Below are positions 25,549 to 34,900 of a stretch of 64,000 bases of DNA, piece after piece. Below the pieces are notes generated by a model. It was not told the DNA's origin and searched no databases. It was given only the letters and a program-made list of their open reading frames with translations. Every line of letters starts with the position of its first letter. Position 1 is the stretch's first letter. The stretch lies in contig PDLQ01000004.1 in NCBI GenBank assembly GCA_002591745.1, positions 124,001-188,000 of the forward strand. Reading direction: 5' to 3'. Made by a program: the position numbers and the translations under genes. This DNA is from Lewinellaceae bacterium SD302. Its GTDB lineage: Bacteria > Bacteroidota > Bacteroidia > Chitinophagales > Saprospiraceae.

Positions 25549-26745
25549 CTATTTATGTTGGCCAATTATTTCAAAACTTTTATCCTCATATCCCGGAGGG
25601 ATTTGACCTATTCGACTACTTCCTTTCGGTCCGGTGGGGTCGCAAAAAATATAGCGTCGCCCTTCATAGTTGAAAAAATCACCGGGAATGTCATCGCTTT
25701 CCACGGCTACCGTCAGGTGATCGTCGTAGGCAACTACGGCCATTGACTTGCCCATCAGGTCCTTCACCAGGGCAAAGAACAGGGCCGAACGATCTTCGCA
25801 GTCACTGTAATCGTAGCTGAACAGCTCTTCCGGTACCATCGGCTTGGAACGGCCGAAGTAGGCATTATCTTCTTTGTAAGCAAAAGCCGAGCGGGTGAAG
25901 CTGACCAGAAATTCGAGTTGTTCCCTTTCACTGAGTGGCCCCAGCATGCGGCGCAGTTCGGGTAACAGGCTTTCACGCAAGGTGGGGGAGAGCGGGGTCT
26001 CCAGATAGGCATATTCGTGAATAAAGGGATAATCTTCCATGATGTCGACCATCGTCTTATCGTAGGTCACATTCATGTTCACCGTAGCGTTGCGGAAGTT
26101 GAAGCGTAATGGTTTTTTGACCGGTTGAATTTTGAGTCTTGGCCAATCGTTCAGTTTGAAACCAAAAGACCTGCCGCTTGGGTTGGGCTGGTTTTGGAAG
26201 ATGTAAAGTCTTTGGCGACCGTTACATTCACCATTCATGCAAGAAATATTAGCGTAAGACCGACCATCACTCTCAATGATTGGAACTTCAAATAGGTCGT
26301 CTTGGGTGAAAATATTCACGTAAGCGCGCTTGCCTTTGAAAGTAAGCCTGGCATCGAAGCCGGCTTCGTTCAACAGGTGGAAAAGGCTGATTTCCCGTAA
26401 AGCGCTTTCCTTGCCGTTATAAATGACTGCCATGCTCTGTCTGGCCAACTTATAGAACAGAAAGTCGTTGAGGGCGTAAATTTCCTTATTAGCCAGCAGG
26501 CTCTTAAGTAGAATGTGGGTAGGGCGACGCTTAAGGTCGCCGTATATCTGATTGATGACCCGTTCGTCCAATTCGCGCACCGATCGATCTACCCGCATAG
26601 TGGGTGCGTATTCGATATTTATTGGTTGCGCGAAAAAATCCATCGTAAAACGCTGAATCTCCACTGGTTCAGGAGTGGCAACGCTGGATAGAAAGATAGC
26701 CGTGAGAAAACTCAGCAGCACTGGGGAAAAGCGATTAACAGTCAT
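25549..26745 (-). CDS. Exported transglutaminase-like cysteine protease fold protein
   Basis: A 398-residue protein from the preferred start (MTVNRFSPVLLSFLTAIFLSS, a signal peptide); an in-frame ATG 26 codons upstream would place a hairpin in the coding region. The C-terminal part has the transglutaminase-like triad in order: C in YSDCEDRSALFFALVKDL, H in YDDHLTVAVE, and D in YIFCDPTGP. The preceding region (EQLEFLVSFTRSAFAYKED) matches the helix before the catalytic domain. Bacterial relatives are thought to be periplasmic peptidases or amidases, often on cell-surface polymers. The N-terminal ~200 residues are beta-rich and unassigned. It lies downstream of queA on the same strand, separated by two hairpins. 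Confidence 0.8.
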   Translation of the reverse strand: MTVNRFSPVLLSFLTAIFLSSVATPEPVEIQRFTMDFFAQPINIEYAPTMRVDRSVRELDERVINQIYGDLKRRPTHILLKSLLANKEIYALNDFLFYKLARQSMAVIYNGKESALREISLFHLLNEAGFDARLTFKGKRAYVNIFTQDDLFEVPIIESDGRSYANISCMNGECNGRQRLYIFQNQPNPSGRSFGFKLNDWPRLKIQPVKKPLRFNFRNATVNMNVTYDKTMVDIMEDYPFIHEYAYLETPLSPTLRESLLPELRRMLGPLSEREQLEFLVSFTRSAFAYKEDNAYFGRSKPMVPEELFSYDYSDCEDRSALFFALVKDLMGKSMAVVAYDDHLTVAVESDDIPGDFFNYEGRRYIFCDPTGPKGSSRIGQIPPGYEDKSFEIIGQHK

Positions 26746-26801
26746 GGGAAACGGTAAAAGGGTGAGTTGACGGCTGGGTGTTCCGCTAAGCTCAAAGACG
26801 A

Positions 26802-26830
26802 AAGCATTTTGCGTCAGTCGCAAAATGCTT
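26802..26830. terminator. Perfect hairpin downstream of queA
   Basis: AAGCATTTTGCG and CGCAAAATGCTT form a perfect 12-bp stem with a TCAGT loop. On the minus strand it sits between queA and the transglutaminase-like gene, 57 nt before that gene's ATG, so it could terminate queA transcripts or act in the leader of the next gene. Confidence 0.5.
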
Positions 26831-26905
26831 CCGTTTTCTTCCCTAAATATACGTAATGACCGATGATAATAGTGTGGTCGGTCACCCCATAGGCTGTTAA
26901 ATTTT

Positions 26906-26932
26906 CTTAATTGGCGCTTAGCGCCAATTAAG
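26906..26932. terminator. Hairpin directly after the queA stop
   Basis: CTTAATTGGCGC, a TTA loop and GCGCCAATTAAG make a perfect 12-bp stem 2 nt past the queA stop codon. The T-tract is weak (AAAATTT follows on the minus strand), but location and symmetry fit a terminator. Confidence 0.6.
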
Positions 26933-26934
26933 CT

Positions 26935-27999
26935 TTAAAGTATCAGCATTGCGTCACCGTAAGTGTAGAAGCGGTACTTTTCCTTAATCGCCTCGGCGTA
27001 AGCTTCCAGCATCAGGTCGATACCCCCAAAAGCACAGGCCATGATAAAGAGGCTGCTCTTGGGCAAGTGGAAGTTGGTCAGCATACTGTCGGCGATCCTA
27101 AATTCGAAAGGCGGGAAAATGAACTTATTGGTCCATCCTTCACTGGTTTTGAGTAAGTCCTCGGCACTGACACTGGTCTCAATACTGCGAATCACCGTCG
27201 TACCCACTGCACAAACCTGCTTTCTGGCGCGCTTGGATTTATTGACAATATCGACTGCAGGTTGCTCGATCTTAAAGTATTCGGCTTCCATTTTATGCTT
27301 GCTGAGATCTTCCACTTCGATGTCGCGGAAAGTACCCAGCCCCAGGTGAAGTGTCACCTCAGCGCGCTGAATACCCTGAATCTGCATACGCAGCAAAGTT
27401 TCTTCGCTAAAGTGCAGACCCGCAGCTGGAGCGGCCACAGAGCCCATAGTCTTGGCCACTACGGTCTGGAAACGTTCGGCGTCGATGGCTTCGGCTTCCC
27501 GTTCCATGATACGGGGCAGGGGAGTGTTGCCGAGGGCGTAGAGCTCTTTCATGAACACATCATCCGGCCCATCGTAGAGAAAGCGAATGGTACGGCCACG
27601 GCTGGTAGTATTGTCTACCACCTCTGCTACCAGACGATCATCGTCGTCGTTGTTGCTGAAATACAATTTGTTGCCCACGCGGATTTTCCGGGCAGGATCC
27701 ACCAGTACATCCCATAGGCGACTGTGGCTATTGAGTTCGCGGAGCAGAAATACCTCGATACGGGCACCGGTTTTTTCTTTGCGACCGTATAGTCGGGCGG
27801 GGAAAACCTTGGTGTTATTGAATATGAAGGTGTCACCGTCATCGTAGTAATCCAGGATATCCTTAAATTGCTTGTGCTCGAAAGTGCCGGTTTTTCGGTC
27901 TACAACCATCAGTCGACTATCGTCACGATGGCGCAGGGGATACTTGGCAATAAGTTTTTCGGGCAGCTCAAATTTAAATTGGGATAACTTAGTCCTCAT
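26935..27999 (-). CDS. queA: tRNA preQ1(34) S-adenosylmethionine ribosyltransferase-isomerase
   Basis: QueA transfers and isomerises the ribosyl part of SAM onto preQ1 in the tRNA anticodon, making epoxyqueuosine. The 354-residue protein has the family start [19 protein letters not shown], then [63 protein letters not shown] and [13 protein letters not shown], ending FAFGG.. and [10 protein letters not shown]. The chosen ATG (27999) gives the conserved N-terminus; an ATG 22 codons upstream adds unrelated sequence. A hairpin follows its stop codon. Confidence 0.96.
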   Translation of the reverse strand: MRTKLSQFKFELPEKLIAKYPLRHRDDSRLMVVDRKTGTFEHKQFKDILDYYDDGDTFIFNNTKVFPARLYGRKEKTGARIEVFLLRELNSHSRLWDVLVDPARKIRVGNKLYFSNNDDDDRLVAEVVDNTTSRGRTIRFLYDGPDDVFMKELYALGNTPLPRIMEREAEAIDAERFQTVVAKTMGSVAAPAAGLHFSEETLLRMQIQGIQRAEVTLHLGLGTFRDIEVEDLSKHKMEAEYFKIEQPAVDIVNKSKRARKQVCAVGTTVIRSIETSVSAEDLLKTSEGWTNKFIFPPFEFRIADSMLTNFHLPKSSLFIMACAFGGIDLMLEAYAEAIKEKYRFYTYGDAMLIL

Positions 28000-28576
28000 T
28001 CCGGGTGGTTGATTTTGAAAAAGCAAACCGAGATTAGGTCTCGGAACAGCGGGCGAAGATAACACCCTTTAAGTAAATGGCGGCCGGGGTACTAAAGTTT
28101 GGTGCGAATTAGAGATTTTCAGTATTTCTGAACCGGACTGCCAGAGCGAAGACGGCCCTTTCAGACTCAATGCAATAATCACAATGATCGTCCTTTGGCC
28201 CGAGCATTGCTACTTTGAAGACCTGAAAAATAACAGATCGCGACGTACAATCGAGCTTTTCCTATTGACCGTACAGATTAAAGCTACATGCTTGAGTAAA
28301 ATCAGATGAAATCTACTCATAATCATAAAATCTAAATCCGTTGGTCCTCCTAAATCTACTTTTCATCGAAAGGCGAACTTGTATACTGGGTAAGGTGCCT
28401 ATGTTTGATTAACAACTCCGAGGAGCGAATAAACGATCAGTCATTATTTTGGTTAACAAAGTAGCAATGCTGGTTTAGCGTGAGAATGATCCCGTCATGC
28501 GACGATCAGTAAAGCTAAAGCGGTGATGCCTATATTTACTGATTAGCATTATGCTACCGGACCACTCACTCCCACC
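28000..28576. other. Intergenic region with an inverted pair of dispersed repeats
   Basis: About 575 bp between divergent genes (queA leftward, permease rightward). Besides the two repeat copies at 28205-28223 and 28447-28469, no gene is recognised. It must hold both promoters, but no clear TTG/TAnnTTTG pair stands out. Confidence 0.5.
28205..28469. repeat. Widely spaced inverted pair of the dispersed CAAAGTAGC motif
   Basis: CATTGCTACTTTGAAGACC (28205-28223) faces TTTTGGTTAA then CAAAGTAGCAATG (28447-28469), 223 bp apart. Both match the 22-bp consensus. Confidence 0.8.
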
Positions 28577-29827
28577 ATGCTGATTTTTCTCAAAGTCTTT
28601 ACCGAATCGATCCGCCAAGCCCTCCAGCAGTTGGTGGGTTCTAAATTGCGGACCTTCCTCTCTTTACTGGGCATCAGCATCGGTATCTTCTGTATCATCG
28701 GTGTGTTGTCGGCGGTTTCTTCCCTGCAGCAGAGCCTGGAAGGAAGCCTGGCTAAGCTGGGCGACGATGTGCTTTACATCGATAAGTGGCCCTGGAAAGA
28801 TAATTCTAATGACTGGTGGGACTATTTCCAACGTCCATATCCTGATTTTGATGATTACGAAACCATCAAAAATAAAGTACCTGCCGCTGCTATAACTTCC
28901 TATTGGACGGTGCCGGGCCGGCGGGTAGTGAAGTACAAGAAAAACTCAGTTGAGGGGGGCTTCCTGTTCGTAACCACTTCGGAAATGGATCGCATTTTCA
29001 ACATTGAATTGGAGAAGGGGCGTTTTTGGAGTTCGGGGGAATACAATTCCGGTGCAGACAAATTATTACTGGGTCATACCATCGTACAAGAACTGTTCGG
29101 CTCGGTAGACCCCATCGGTAAGCGGATCAAGATGCAGGGCCGCTACTACGAAGTGATCGGTACCCTGGCCGCCGCCGGCGAAGACCTGATCAATCCCCTG
29201 AATTTTGACGAAGCAATTATCGTAGGATACAATAACGCCGCCCGTTTCATCAATCTGAAGAACCGTAACCAATTCGGCGGTACCGTGGCCGCAAAGGCTC
29301 AGGACGGGGTTTCGTTGCGCCGGTTGGAAGACGATATTCGCGGCGCACTACGGGCCAGTCGCCGCCTCAAGCCCCGGGAAGACGATAACTTCAGTATGAA
29401 CGAACTGAGTATGATGACTGATGCACTGGGTAGCTTCTTCAGTGTGTTGACCATCATTGGTGGCGTAATTGGCTTTTTCTCTATTCTGGTTGGTGGGGTA
29501 AGTGTGGCGAACATCATGTTCGTGAGTGTAAAAGAAAGAACCAGTCTGATCGGCGTCAAAAAGGCACTGGGAGCCAAACGCTTCATCATCCTCCTCGAAT
29601 TCCTGATCGAATCCGTCATTCTCTGTTTGATTGGTGGCTTACTCGGACTATTATTGGTTTTCCTGCTTGCTATGGCACTGACCGCGGTACTGCCTTTCCC
29701 GATTCACCTGGGTACGGGCAATATCATTCTGGGAGTTGGCCTGTCGGTGATCATCGGTCTATTCGCAGGGGTTATCCCTGCTTTCCTGGCTGCCCGGATG
29801 GATCCGGTGGATGCGATGCGGAGTTAA
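28577..29827 (+). CDS. ABC transporter permease, MacB/FtsX family
   Basis: A 416-residue inner-membrane protein with the MacB_PCD/FtsX architecture. TM1 is at about 24-46 (LRTFLSLLGISIGIFCIIGVLSAV). A periplasmic core domain of ~230 residues follows (ITSYWTVPGRRVV, EKGRFWSSGEYNSG, GKRIKMQGRYYEVIGTLA). The C-terminal FtsX domain has three membrane helices with VSVKERTSLIGVKKALGAKR between the first two and FLAARMDPVDAMRS at the end. Such proteins are mechanotransmitting exporters or lipoprotein/peptide efflux parts and need a separate ATPase, which is not encoded adjacently. Monocistronic here. Confidence 0.9.
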   Translation: MLIFLKVFTESIRQALQQLVGSKLRTFLSLLGISIGIFCIIGVLSAVSSLQQSLEGSLAKLGDDVLYIDKWPWKDNSNDWWDYFQRPYPDFDDYETIKNKVPAAAITSYWTVPGRRVVKYKKNSVEGGFLFVTTSEMDRIFNIELEKGRFWSSGEYNSGADKLLLGHTIVQELFGSVDPIGKRIKMQGRYYEVIGTLAAAGEDLINPLNFDEAIIVGYNNAARFINLKNRNQFGGTVAAKAQDGVSLRRLEDDIRGALRASRRLKPREDDNFSMNELSMMTDALGSFFSVLTIIGGVIGFFSILVGGVSVANIMFVSVKERTSLIGVKKALGAKRFIILLEFLIESVILCLIGGLLGLLLVFLLAMALTAVLPFPIHLGTGNIILGVGLSVIIGLFAGVIPAFLAARMDPVDAMRS

Positions 29828-30296
29828 TGCTAATGCTTGCTGTTTGGTGTATAAAAAAGTACCGTCGTGCAAACACACGACGGCCGAAAAGCAAATTTCC
29901 CCTAAAGTAAAAAGTTGAAGACTTTCGGGGGCGAAATTGCTCCTCGGCAGTCTTCGCTCTTTCCGACGACAGGAATCGACGCTGGTCACAAGTGCCGTCA
30001 AGAAACATTTCGAGAAGGTGACGAGTGGGGTTGTTTTGTTGGGTGAAGCTTGTTATTCGGGTGATTACCGAATAGGGCTACTTGAACGTTGATCAAATGC
30101 AGGCGGCACGGGGAAGGCGGACCAGGGATAGTAATTCTGCCGACGCGCGCCAGCTCATTGGAAAAACTAAAAGACGATCTCCGCCAACCTCGTCGGTCTT
30201 TAAAATACCTGCCCTTCGGCGGGATATACGAAGCTAAAAGCGAACGTCTGCCCGTCTGCGTCTTCGGCGTGAAACCTCGTTAAATTAGCAATAGCC
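29828..30296. other. Intergenic region between converging genes, with a hairpin
   Basis: CCGTCGTG (29862-29869) and CACGACGG (29876-29883) form a perfect 8-bp stem; read leftward it is followed by TACTTTTTTAT, a good terminator for the long AAA gene transcript from the right. The remaining ~400 bp has open frames on both strands but no composition or similarity that I trust as coding. Confidence 0.6.
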
Positions 30297-32942
30297 CTAA
30301 AACCCAATCCTTTTCCGCTGAATACTCAATGATTCCGGGTTTTCTTTCAAATGCTCCAGATCTTCCAGAGTAAGCTGACTGGCTCGTTTCGCGCTTTCCA
30401 GTTCCATATTGGCCCGGCGCAGGTCATAACGCTTTTGAATGTCGTCGATGAGTTGACGGACTGCCCGGGCATTGCCGAAGTACTTGTCACGGTACTTTTC
30501 CAGGAAGCGAAGGTAGGATTGTAATTTACGGCGAGCCGCTGGTGTGGGCTTAAGCCCGTGTTCCTTCATCATACGATCGGCGATCTCCAGCAGTTGATCC
30601 CCATCGTAATCCTCGAATCGGAGAATCTTATCGAAGCGGCTACTCAGCCCAGGGTTGGCCTTGAGGAAATCATCCATCTGGTCAGGATATCCAGCGACGA
30701 ATACGAAAAACTCACCGCGTTGGTCCTCCATCCTCTTCAAAAGTGTTTGAATGGCCTCGTCACCGAAATCACCCCGCTGACCGGCCTTTTTACTGGTAAG
30801 GGCATAGGCTTCGTCGATGAAAAGAACACCATTCTTGCTTTCTTCAATTTTTTTAGCGGTCTTTTCTGCTGTCTGACCTACGTATCCGGCCACCAGTCCT
30901 TGACGATCAGTTTCCACCATATGGCCGCGTTCCAGGATACCGAGCGCTTTGTAGAGTTTGGCCAGTATGCGGGCAACGGTAGTCTTACCAGTTCCCGGGT
31001 TACCGATGAGAACGGTATGGAGGTGGAAGGCATTGAGGACATCACGGCCCATGTTCTGATAAAAACGAACCAGGCTAATGAGGTCGCGGATCTGTTCTTT
31101 GACGGCTTTGAGACCAATCAGTGCATCGAGTTCTTTTAGACCTTCGTTGAGCAGGTCTTCATCGATTGGAATACTGGGGCGGTCCTGACGACGGGAACGG
31201 TCAAGGGCTTCAATGTCGGAGAGTTCGATGATGCCCAGCGTCTCAGTATCGATACGCTGCTTTTGCTCGCGGCGATTCATTAACCGCAAGCCAAGATTTA
31301 TTTTTGCTTTTTCGATCAGGTCGTCCACGAAACGGGCGTTCCCGAAGGTACGGTTGCGGTCACGGTAAGCTTTGACGATAATTTCGTTAAGCTTGCTTTC
31401 CGCCGCAGCGGTGAGCGTAACTCCCTTTTTTTCGCAGCTGTAGTTGGCGATTACGTTGAGTTCCTGAGGCAGGAAATCACGAAATTCGTAGTTGTGTTTA
31501 AAGCGGGAACGCAGTCCGGGGTTGCTCTCTAGAAAACGTTTCATTTCGTCGGGGTAGCCAGCGACGATCACTGCCAGATCACCCGCGCCATTTGACATCT
31601 CTTTCATCAGGATCTCAATGACCTCGCGGCCGAAATCCTTGCCGTCGTCGTTGGAACGCGCCAGGCTATAGGCTTCGTCGATAAAAAGTACGCCGCCACG
31701 GGCTTTGTCGATGATCTCCCGGGTTTTGGGAGCAGTCTGACCTATATATTCTCCAACCAGGTCTACGCGGTCGGCTACGGTAACGTGTCCCTTACTGAGC
31801 AGGCCCATCTTTTTATAGAGTTGGCCCATCATGCCGGCCACCGTAGTTTTACCCGTGCCGGGGTTACCGATGAAGACAGAATGCACATTAATGGGTTCAT
31901 CCTCTACGTATCCGCGGTCACGTCGAAGCTGAAGGAACTTGAGGTAAATGGCGTGGTCACTAACCTGTTGTTTGATTTCCTGTAAACCGATCAGGGCATT
32001 CAGCTTGGCCATGATGGTCTCGAAGGAGGACTCGTCAACTTCGGCTGGGGCCAGGGTTATCGGGTTGTCGTTACCGGGTATGTAGACCAAGGGCGGGCCT
32101 TCTACGCTTTCGTTGCCAACCTCGAAAGGTATGCTGGCCAGCAACTTGTCCATAAAAATGATCTCGGCAGTGTATTTTTCCTCTCGCCAGAGATTGGGGG
32201 TGGTGGATCCCCAGCCGGCTGAAAAGCGAATGGTTTGCTGACCTTCATCGATGCCCTGTAGGCGCACTACCTGCCCCTTCAGTTCGCGGGGCTGGTTGAG
32301 GAACTTGGTAAACAGTTCGAGGTGCCAGGCCTGGTGGGGCTGCAAGTTCCGGAAAATCAGGTCCAGGTAGACGTAGCGGGTTTCTTTACGGGCAAAAGAG
32401 CGATAATACTTGCGTTCTTCATCGGGTAGGTCGTCGTGTGGGCCTTCGTATAGGCGTACGGACTGCAATTCGAGGTAACCGGCTGGTTCATCGCTGAAGT
32501 CATCGTCGTCGTCCGTCCCACGCTCATTGATGTAAAAGGAACGATTGCCGATCATCTTTCCGTCTACGTAAGCTTCCCAGACGTAGACGCCCTGTTTCCA
32601 GAATGAACTGACTTTGGAGTTGCCCCAGCCTTCACGGATATAGACGATGTTGTCGTAGCGGGAGACTTCTTTTTCAACGTTCAGATGACAGATTTCAGTT
32701 CGATTCTTCTCTTCGATCTGGAAGCACTTGAGGTTGACGTTGATAGTCCAGTCTTCCTGGTCGAAGCGTTTATTGAAGATAGAAAGCTCGGCGTAAATGT
32801 AGGCGGTCTCATCCCGGTCGAAGACGCGGCGGTATTTCTTCAGGTTGTCCCACAGGTATTCCGTTGAGTTATATACCCGCAGTGCCCTGAACTTATAGGG
32901 AGAACTTTTAGCTGCTGTTTCTTCAATTCCTTGCATATCCAT
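30297..32942 (-). CDS. Double AAA+ ATPase (CbbX/SpoVK/EccA-like) with a duplicated N-terminal beta domain
   Basis: About 880 residues. The N-terminal third (about 13-280) holds two copies of an unassigned ~125-residue beta-rich domain sharing a GWG-x(6-8)-W-x(3)-Y pattern (IREGWGNSKVSSFWKQGVYVW and FSAGWGSTTPNLWREEKYTA). Two AAA+ modules of the CbbX/SpoVK type follow: each has LIGLxxxKxQ, GNPGTGKTTVA (Walker A, about 359 and 645), VGQTA, GVLFIDEAY (Walker B) and NPGLxSRF (sensor/arginine region). Relatives include the Rubisco activase CbbX and the type VII secretion ATPase EccA, so a substrate-remodelling chaperone is likely; the substrate is unknown. Start ATG at 32942 preferred over one 20 codons upstream; both are possible. 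The hairpin at 29862 may end its transcript. Confidence 0.85.
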   Translation of the reverse strand: MDMQGIEETAAKSSPYKFRALRVYNSTEYLWDNLKKYRRVFDRDETAYIYAELSIFNKRFDQEDWTINVNLKCFQIEEKNRTEICHLNVEKEVSRYDNIVYIREGWGNSKVSSFWKQGVYVWEAYVDGKMIGNRSFYINERGTDDDDDFSDEPAGYLELQSVRLYEGPHDDLPDEERKYYRSFARKETRYVYLDLIFRNLQPHQAWHLELFTKFLNQPRELKGQVVRLQGIDEGQQTIRFSAGWGSTTPNLWREEKYTAEIIFMDKLLASIPFEVGNESVEGPPLVYIPGNDNPITLAPAEVDESSFETIMAKLNALIGLQEIKQQVSDHAIYLKFLQLRRDRGYVEDEPINVHSVFIGNPGTGKTTVAGMMGQLYKKMGLLSKGHVTVADRVDLVGEYIGQTAPKTREIIDKARGGVLFIDEAYSLARSNDDGKDFGREVIEILMKEMSNGAGDLAVIVAGYPDEMKRFLESNPGLRSRFKHNYEFRDFLPQELNVIANYSCEKKGVTLTAAAESKLNEIIVKAYRDRNRTFGNARFVDDLIEKAKINLGLRLMNRREQKQRIDTETLGIIELSDIEALDRSRRQDRPSIPIDEDLLNEGLKELDALIGLKAVKEQIRDLISLVRFYQNMGRDVLNAFHLHTVLIGNPGTGKTTVARILAKLYKALGILERGHMVETDRQGLVAGYVGQTAEKTAKKIEESKNGVLFIDEAYALTSKKAGQRGDFGDEAIQTLLKRMEDQRGEFFVFVAGYPDQMDDFLKANPGLSSRFDKILRFEDYDGDQLLEIADRMMKEHGLKPTPAARRKLQSYLRFLEKYRDKYFGNARAVRQLIDDIQKRYDLRRANMELESAKRASQLTLEDLEHLKENPESLSIQRKRIGF

Positions 32943-33288
32943 AATAAAGGAAGTCTTTTTATTTCGGAATACCAAGGCAAGTTGGTGGATATAAAAAGGC
33001 ACGTCGGAATAAAAATCCGACGCGCCCCAAAACCACCTATCTAAACTTGGGGGGAATTGTTGGCACGCCCCCCGAATTTGTAGATTTCAGTGGGTTAACG
33101 AAGAGATTTAGATTCGGTTCAAAACTGGCGAAAAAATTTTAAAAGTAACTCGGTGGCAACTTTCATTCGTCGCGCTAAGGTTAAAAGCGCATTAAATCCT
33201 TAGTAATTAATCGATTGTCAGTCTTAATGCCATTGATTCCGATTATCTTACGAAGGTTAATTTTTCCACCCGCAAATGCTTTTCCAGA
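32943..33288. other. Divergent intergenic region
   Basis: About 345 bp between the leftward AAA gene and the rightward YkuK-like gene; a GGGG/CCCC-rich spot (33030-33080) and an AT-rich right half. Promoters for both must lie here, but no strong consensus pair is seen. Confidence 0.45.
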
Positions 33289-33777
33289 ATGAAACCGCTA
33301 ATCGATTCTCCCTGGCGCCGGCTGGATGGCCGCCAGATCGAATTACCTATCAAAGACGCCGTGGCCGCGGCTATCGAACGTGAAATAGCCGATGGGCATA
33401 AATTGAAAGTTTGCATCGGTACCGATAGCCAAGTTCGGGGCAAGCTCGTGGAGTTTGCTACGGTAATTGTCTTTGTACGTGAAAAAAAAGGGGGCTTTAT
33501 GTTCATCTCCAATTATAAAACGGAGCAGAAAATGGGCATCCGCGAAAGAATGATCCTGGAAGTTGCCCGCTCCGTAGAAGTCGCTTACGCACTGTGCGAT
33601 CTGTTGGACCGCTATAAAGTAGAATTGGAGGTACACGCTGATATCAACACCGACCCCCACTTCCAGTCCAATGTTGCGCTCAAGGAAGCCATGGGATATA
33701 TTTTGGGAATGGGCTTTGTCTTCAAGGCTAAGCCAAATGCATTTGCCAGTTCGGCTTGCGCGGATAAGGTGGTGTAG
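33289..33777 (+). CDS. RNase H-like YkuK family protein (DUF458)
   Basis: A 162-residue protein of the YkuK/DUF458 family, which adopts an RNase H-like fold. Visible features: KVCIGTDSQVRGKLVEFATVIVFVREKKGG (first acidic residue in GTDS, about 44-46), IRERMILEVARSVEVAYALCDLL, and VELEVHADINTDPHFQSN with HAD-x-N (about 117-121), then a conserved GYILGMGFVFKAKPNAFASSACADK end. The family is assumed to act on nucleic acid but the activity is not firmly established. Its TAG stop directly abuts a palindromic word array. Confidence 0.88.
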   Translation: MKPLIDSPWRRLDGRQIELPIKDAVAAAIEREIADGHKLKVCIGTDSQVRGKLVEFATVIVFVREKKGGFMFISNYKTEQKMGIRERMILEVARSVEVAYALCDLLDRYKVELEVHADINTDPHFQSNVALKEAMGYILGMGFVFKAKPNAFASSACADKVV

Positions 33778-34005
33778 TGGACGCGCTGCGCGCTTTTAGA
33801 CGTCGCTGCGCAACTTTTGGACACTCGTTCCTCACTTTTGGGTATACTGGAGTCGAAGACAAGAGCTTTCTCTTTTTGATTTTAGTACATCCACAAGATC
33901 GCTTCAGCGATCGTCCTTTAGCTTTGTGTCCACAAGCCGAAGGCGTCTAAAAGGGCTTTAGCCCGTCCAATAGGAGCACAGCGACGTCTAAAAGCGCAGC
34001 GTCCA
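33774..34005. repeat. MITE-like element of palindromic words in inverted arms, no gene inside
   Basis: The left arm (from 33774: AGTGGACGCGCTGCGCGC, then TTTTAGACGTCGCTGCGC) and the right arm (33976-34005, GCACAGCGACGTCTAAAAG then CGCAGCGTCCACT) are near-perfect inverted copies. Between them lie further words joined by GTCC/GGAC and TTTTAGAC/GTCTAAAA spacers, with perfect palindromes GATCGCT-AGCGATC (33898-33913), GCCGAAGGC and GGGCTTTAGCCC. It begins at the YkuK gene's stop codon and ends ~13 bp before fabD. Confidence 0.8.
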
Positions 34006-34006
34006 C

Positions 34007-34014
34007 TATCTTCG
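34007..34014 (+). promoter_or_regulatory. Candidate fabD -7 box next to the start codon
   Basis: TATCTTCG lies 4 nt upstream of the fabD ATG, resembling the TAnnTTTG -7 element that in Bacteroidota can sit right before a start codon. The -33 region would fall inside the word array. Confidence 0.35.
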
Positions 34015-34018
34015 CGGC

Positions 34019-34900
34019 ATGAAAGCATACATCTTCCCCGGACAAGGCGCCCAGTTCACTGGAATGGGCAAGGAATTATTTGAAACCAACGCCAAAGCTC
34101 GTCAGCTATTCGAGCAGGCAGATGAGGTATTGGGTTACTCACTCAGCGAAGTCATGTTCAATGGCACGGATGAGGAGTTGAAGCAGACCAAATATACCCA
34201 GCCGGCCATTTTTGTACACTCGGTAATTACTTTTCTAAGCACCGAAGAGAATCAGGTGCCCGAAGCCGTTGCGGGCCACAGCCTGGGCGAGTTCAGCGCG
34301 CTGGTGGCTGCGGGAGCACTGGATTTTGCTGCTGCTCTGCGTCTGGTGCAGGAACGCGCGTTGGCGATGCAGGAGGCTTGTGACGCCGTGCCCGGTACTA
34401 TGGCCGCGGTATTGGGGATGGACGATGACGTAATTGAAAATGCCTGTGCCGAGATCGAAGAAGTGGTCGTGCCGGCCAACTACAACAGTGTTGGTCAATT
34501 GGTGATCAGTGGATCGAACGAAGGTGTAGAAAAAGCTTCGGCCGTGCTAACCGATCTGGGGGCGCGTCGGGTGGTGCCACTGCCCGTAGGTGGTGCTTTT
34601 CACAGTCCGCTGATGCAGCCCGCTCAGGATCGACTACGTAAGGCTATCGAGGATACTCACTTTCGCCCACCCGCCTGCCCGATCTACCAGAACGTGGACG
34701 CCAAGGCGAGTGTAGACCCCGACGATATTCGCGAAAAGTTAATCGCCCAGCTGACTGGTCCAGTACGTTGGACTCAGACGGTACAAAACATGATCGCTGA
34801 TGGTGCTGCTCCATTTGTTGAAGTAGGTGGTAAGGGTAAGATCCTGGCTGGGTTGGTGCGCAAGATAGACCGCCAGGCTACGGTGGAACAGCTTCAGTAA
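34019..34900 (+). CDS. fabD: Malonyl-CoA:ACP transacylase
   Basis: FabD loads malonate from CoA onto acyl carrier protein to start fatty-acid elongation. The 293-residue protein has FPGQGAQFTGMGKEL at the N-terminus, the nucleophile motif GHSLGE with serine 88, the arginine in QERALAMQEA, VVPANYNSVGQLVISG, LPVGGAFHSPLMQPA with the catalytic histidine near 196, and a final VEVGGKGKILAGLVRKI. Length and motifs are standard. It stands alone, not beside other fab genes, directly after the palindromic element. Confidence 0.96.
   Translation: MKAYIFPGQGAQFTGMGKELFETNAKARQLFEQADEVLGYSLSEVMFNGTDEELKQTKYTQPAIFVHSVITFLSTEENQVPEAVAGHSLGEFSALVAAGALDFAAALRLVQERALAMQEACDAVPGTMAAVLGMDDDVIENACAEIEEVVVPANYNSVGQLVISGSNEGVEKASAVLTDLGARRVVPLPVGGAFHSPLMQPAQDRLRKAIEDTHFRPPACPIYQNVDAKASVDPDDIREKLIAQLTGPVRWTQTVQNMIADGAAPFVEVGGKGKILAGLVRKIDRQATVEQLQ

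Noticed and set aside
29772-30283. Open frames on both strands between the MacB-like permease and the AAA gene
   Set aside because: Low-complexity basic translations with no recognisable similarity; the stretch is better explained as non-coding with a terminator hairpin.
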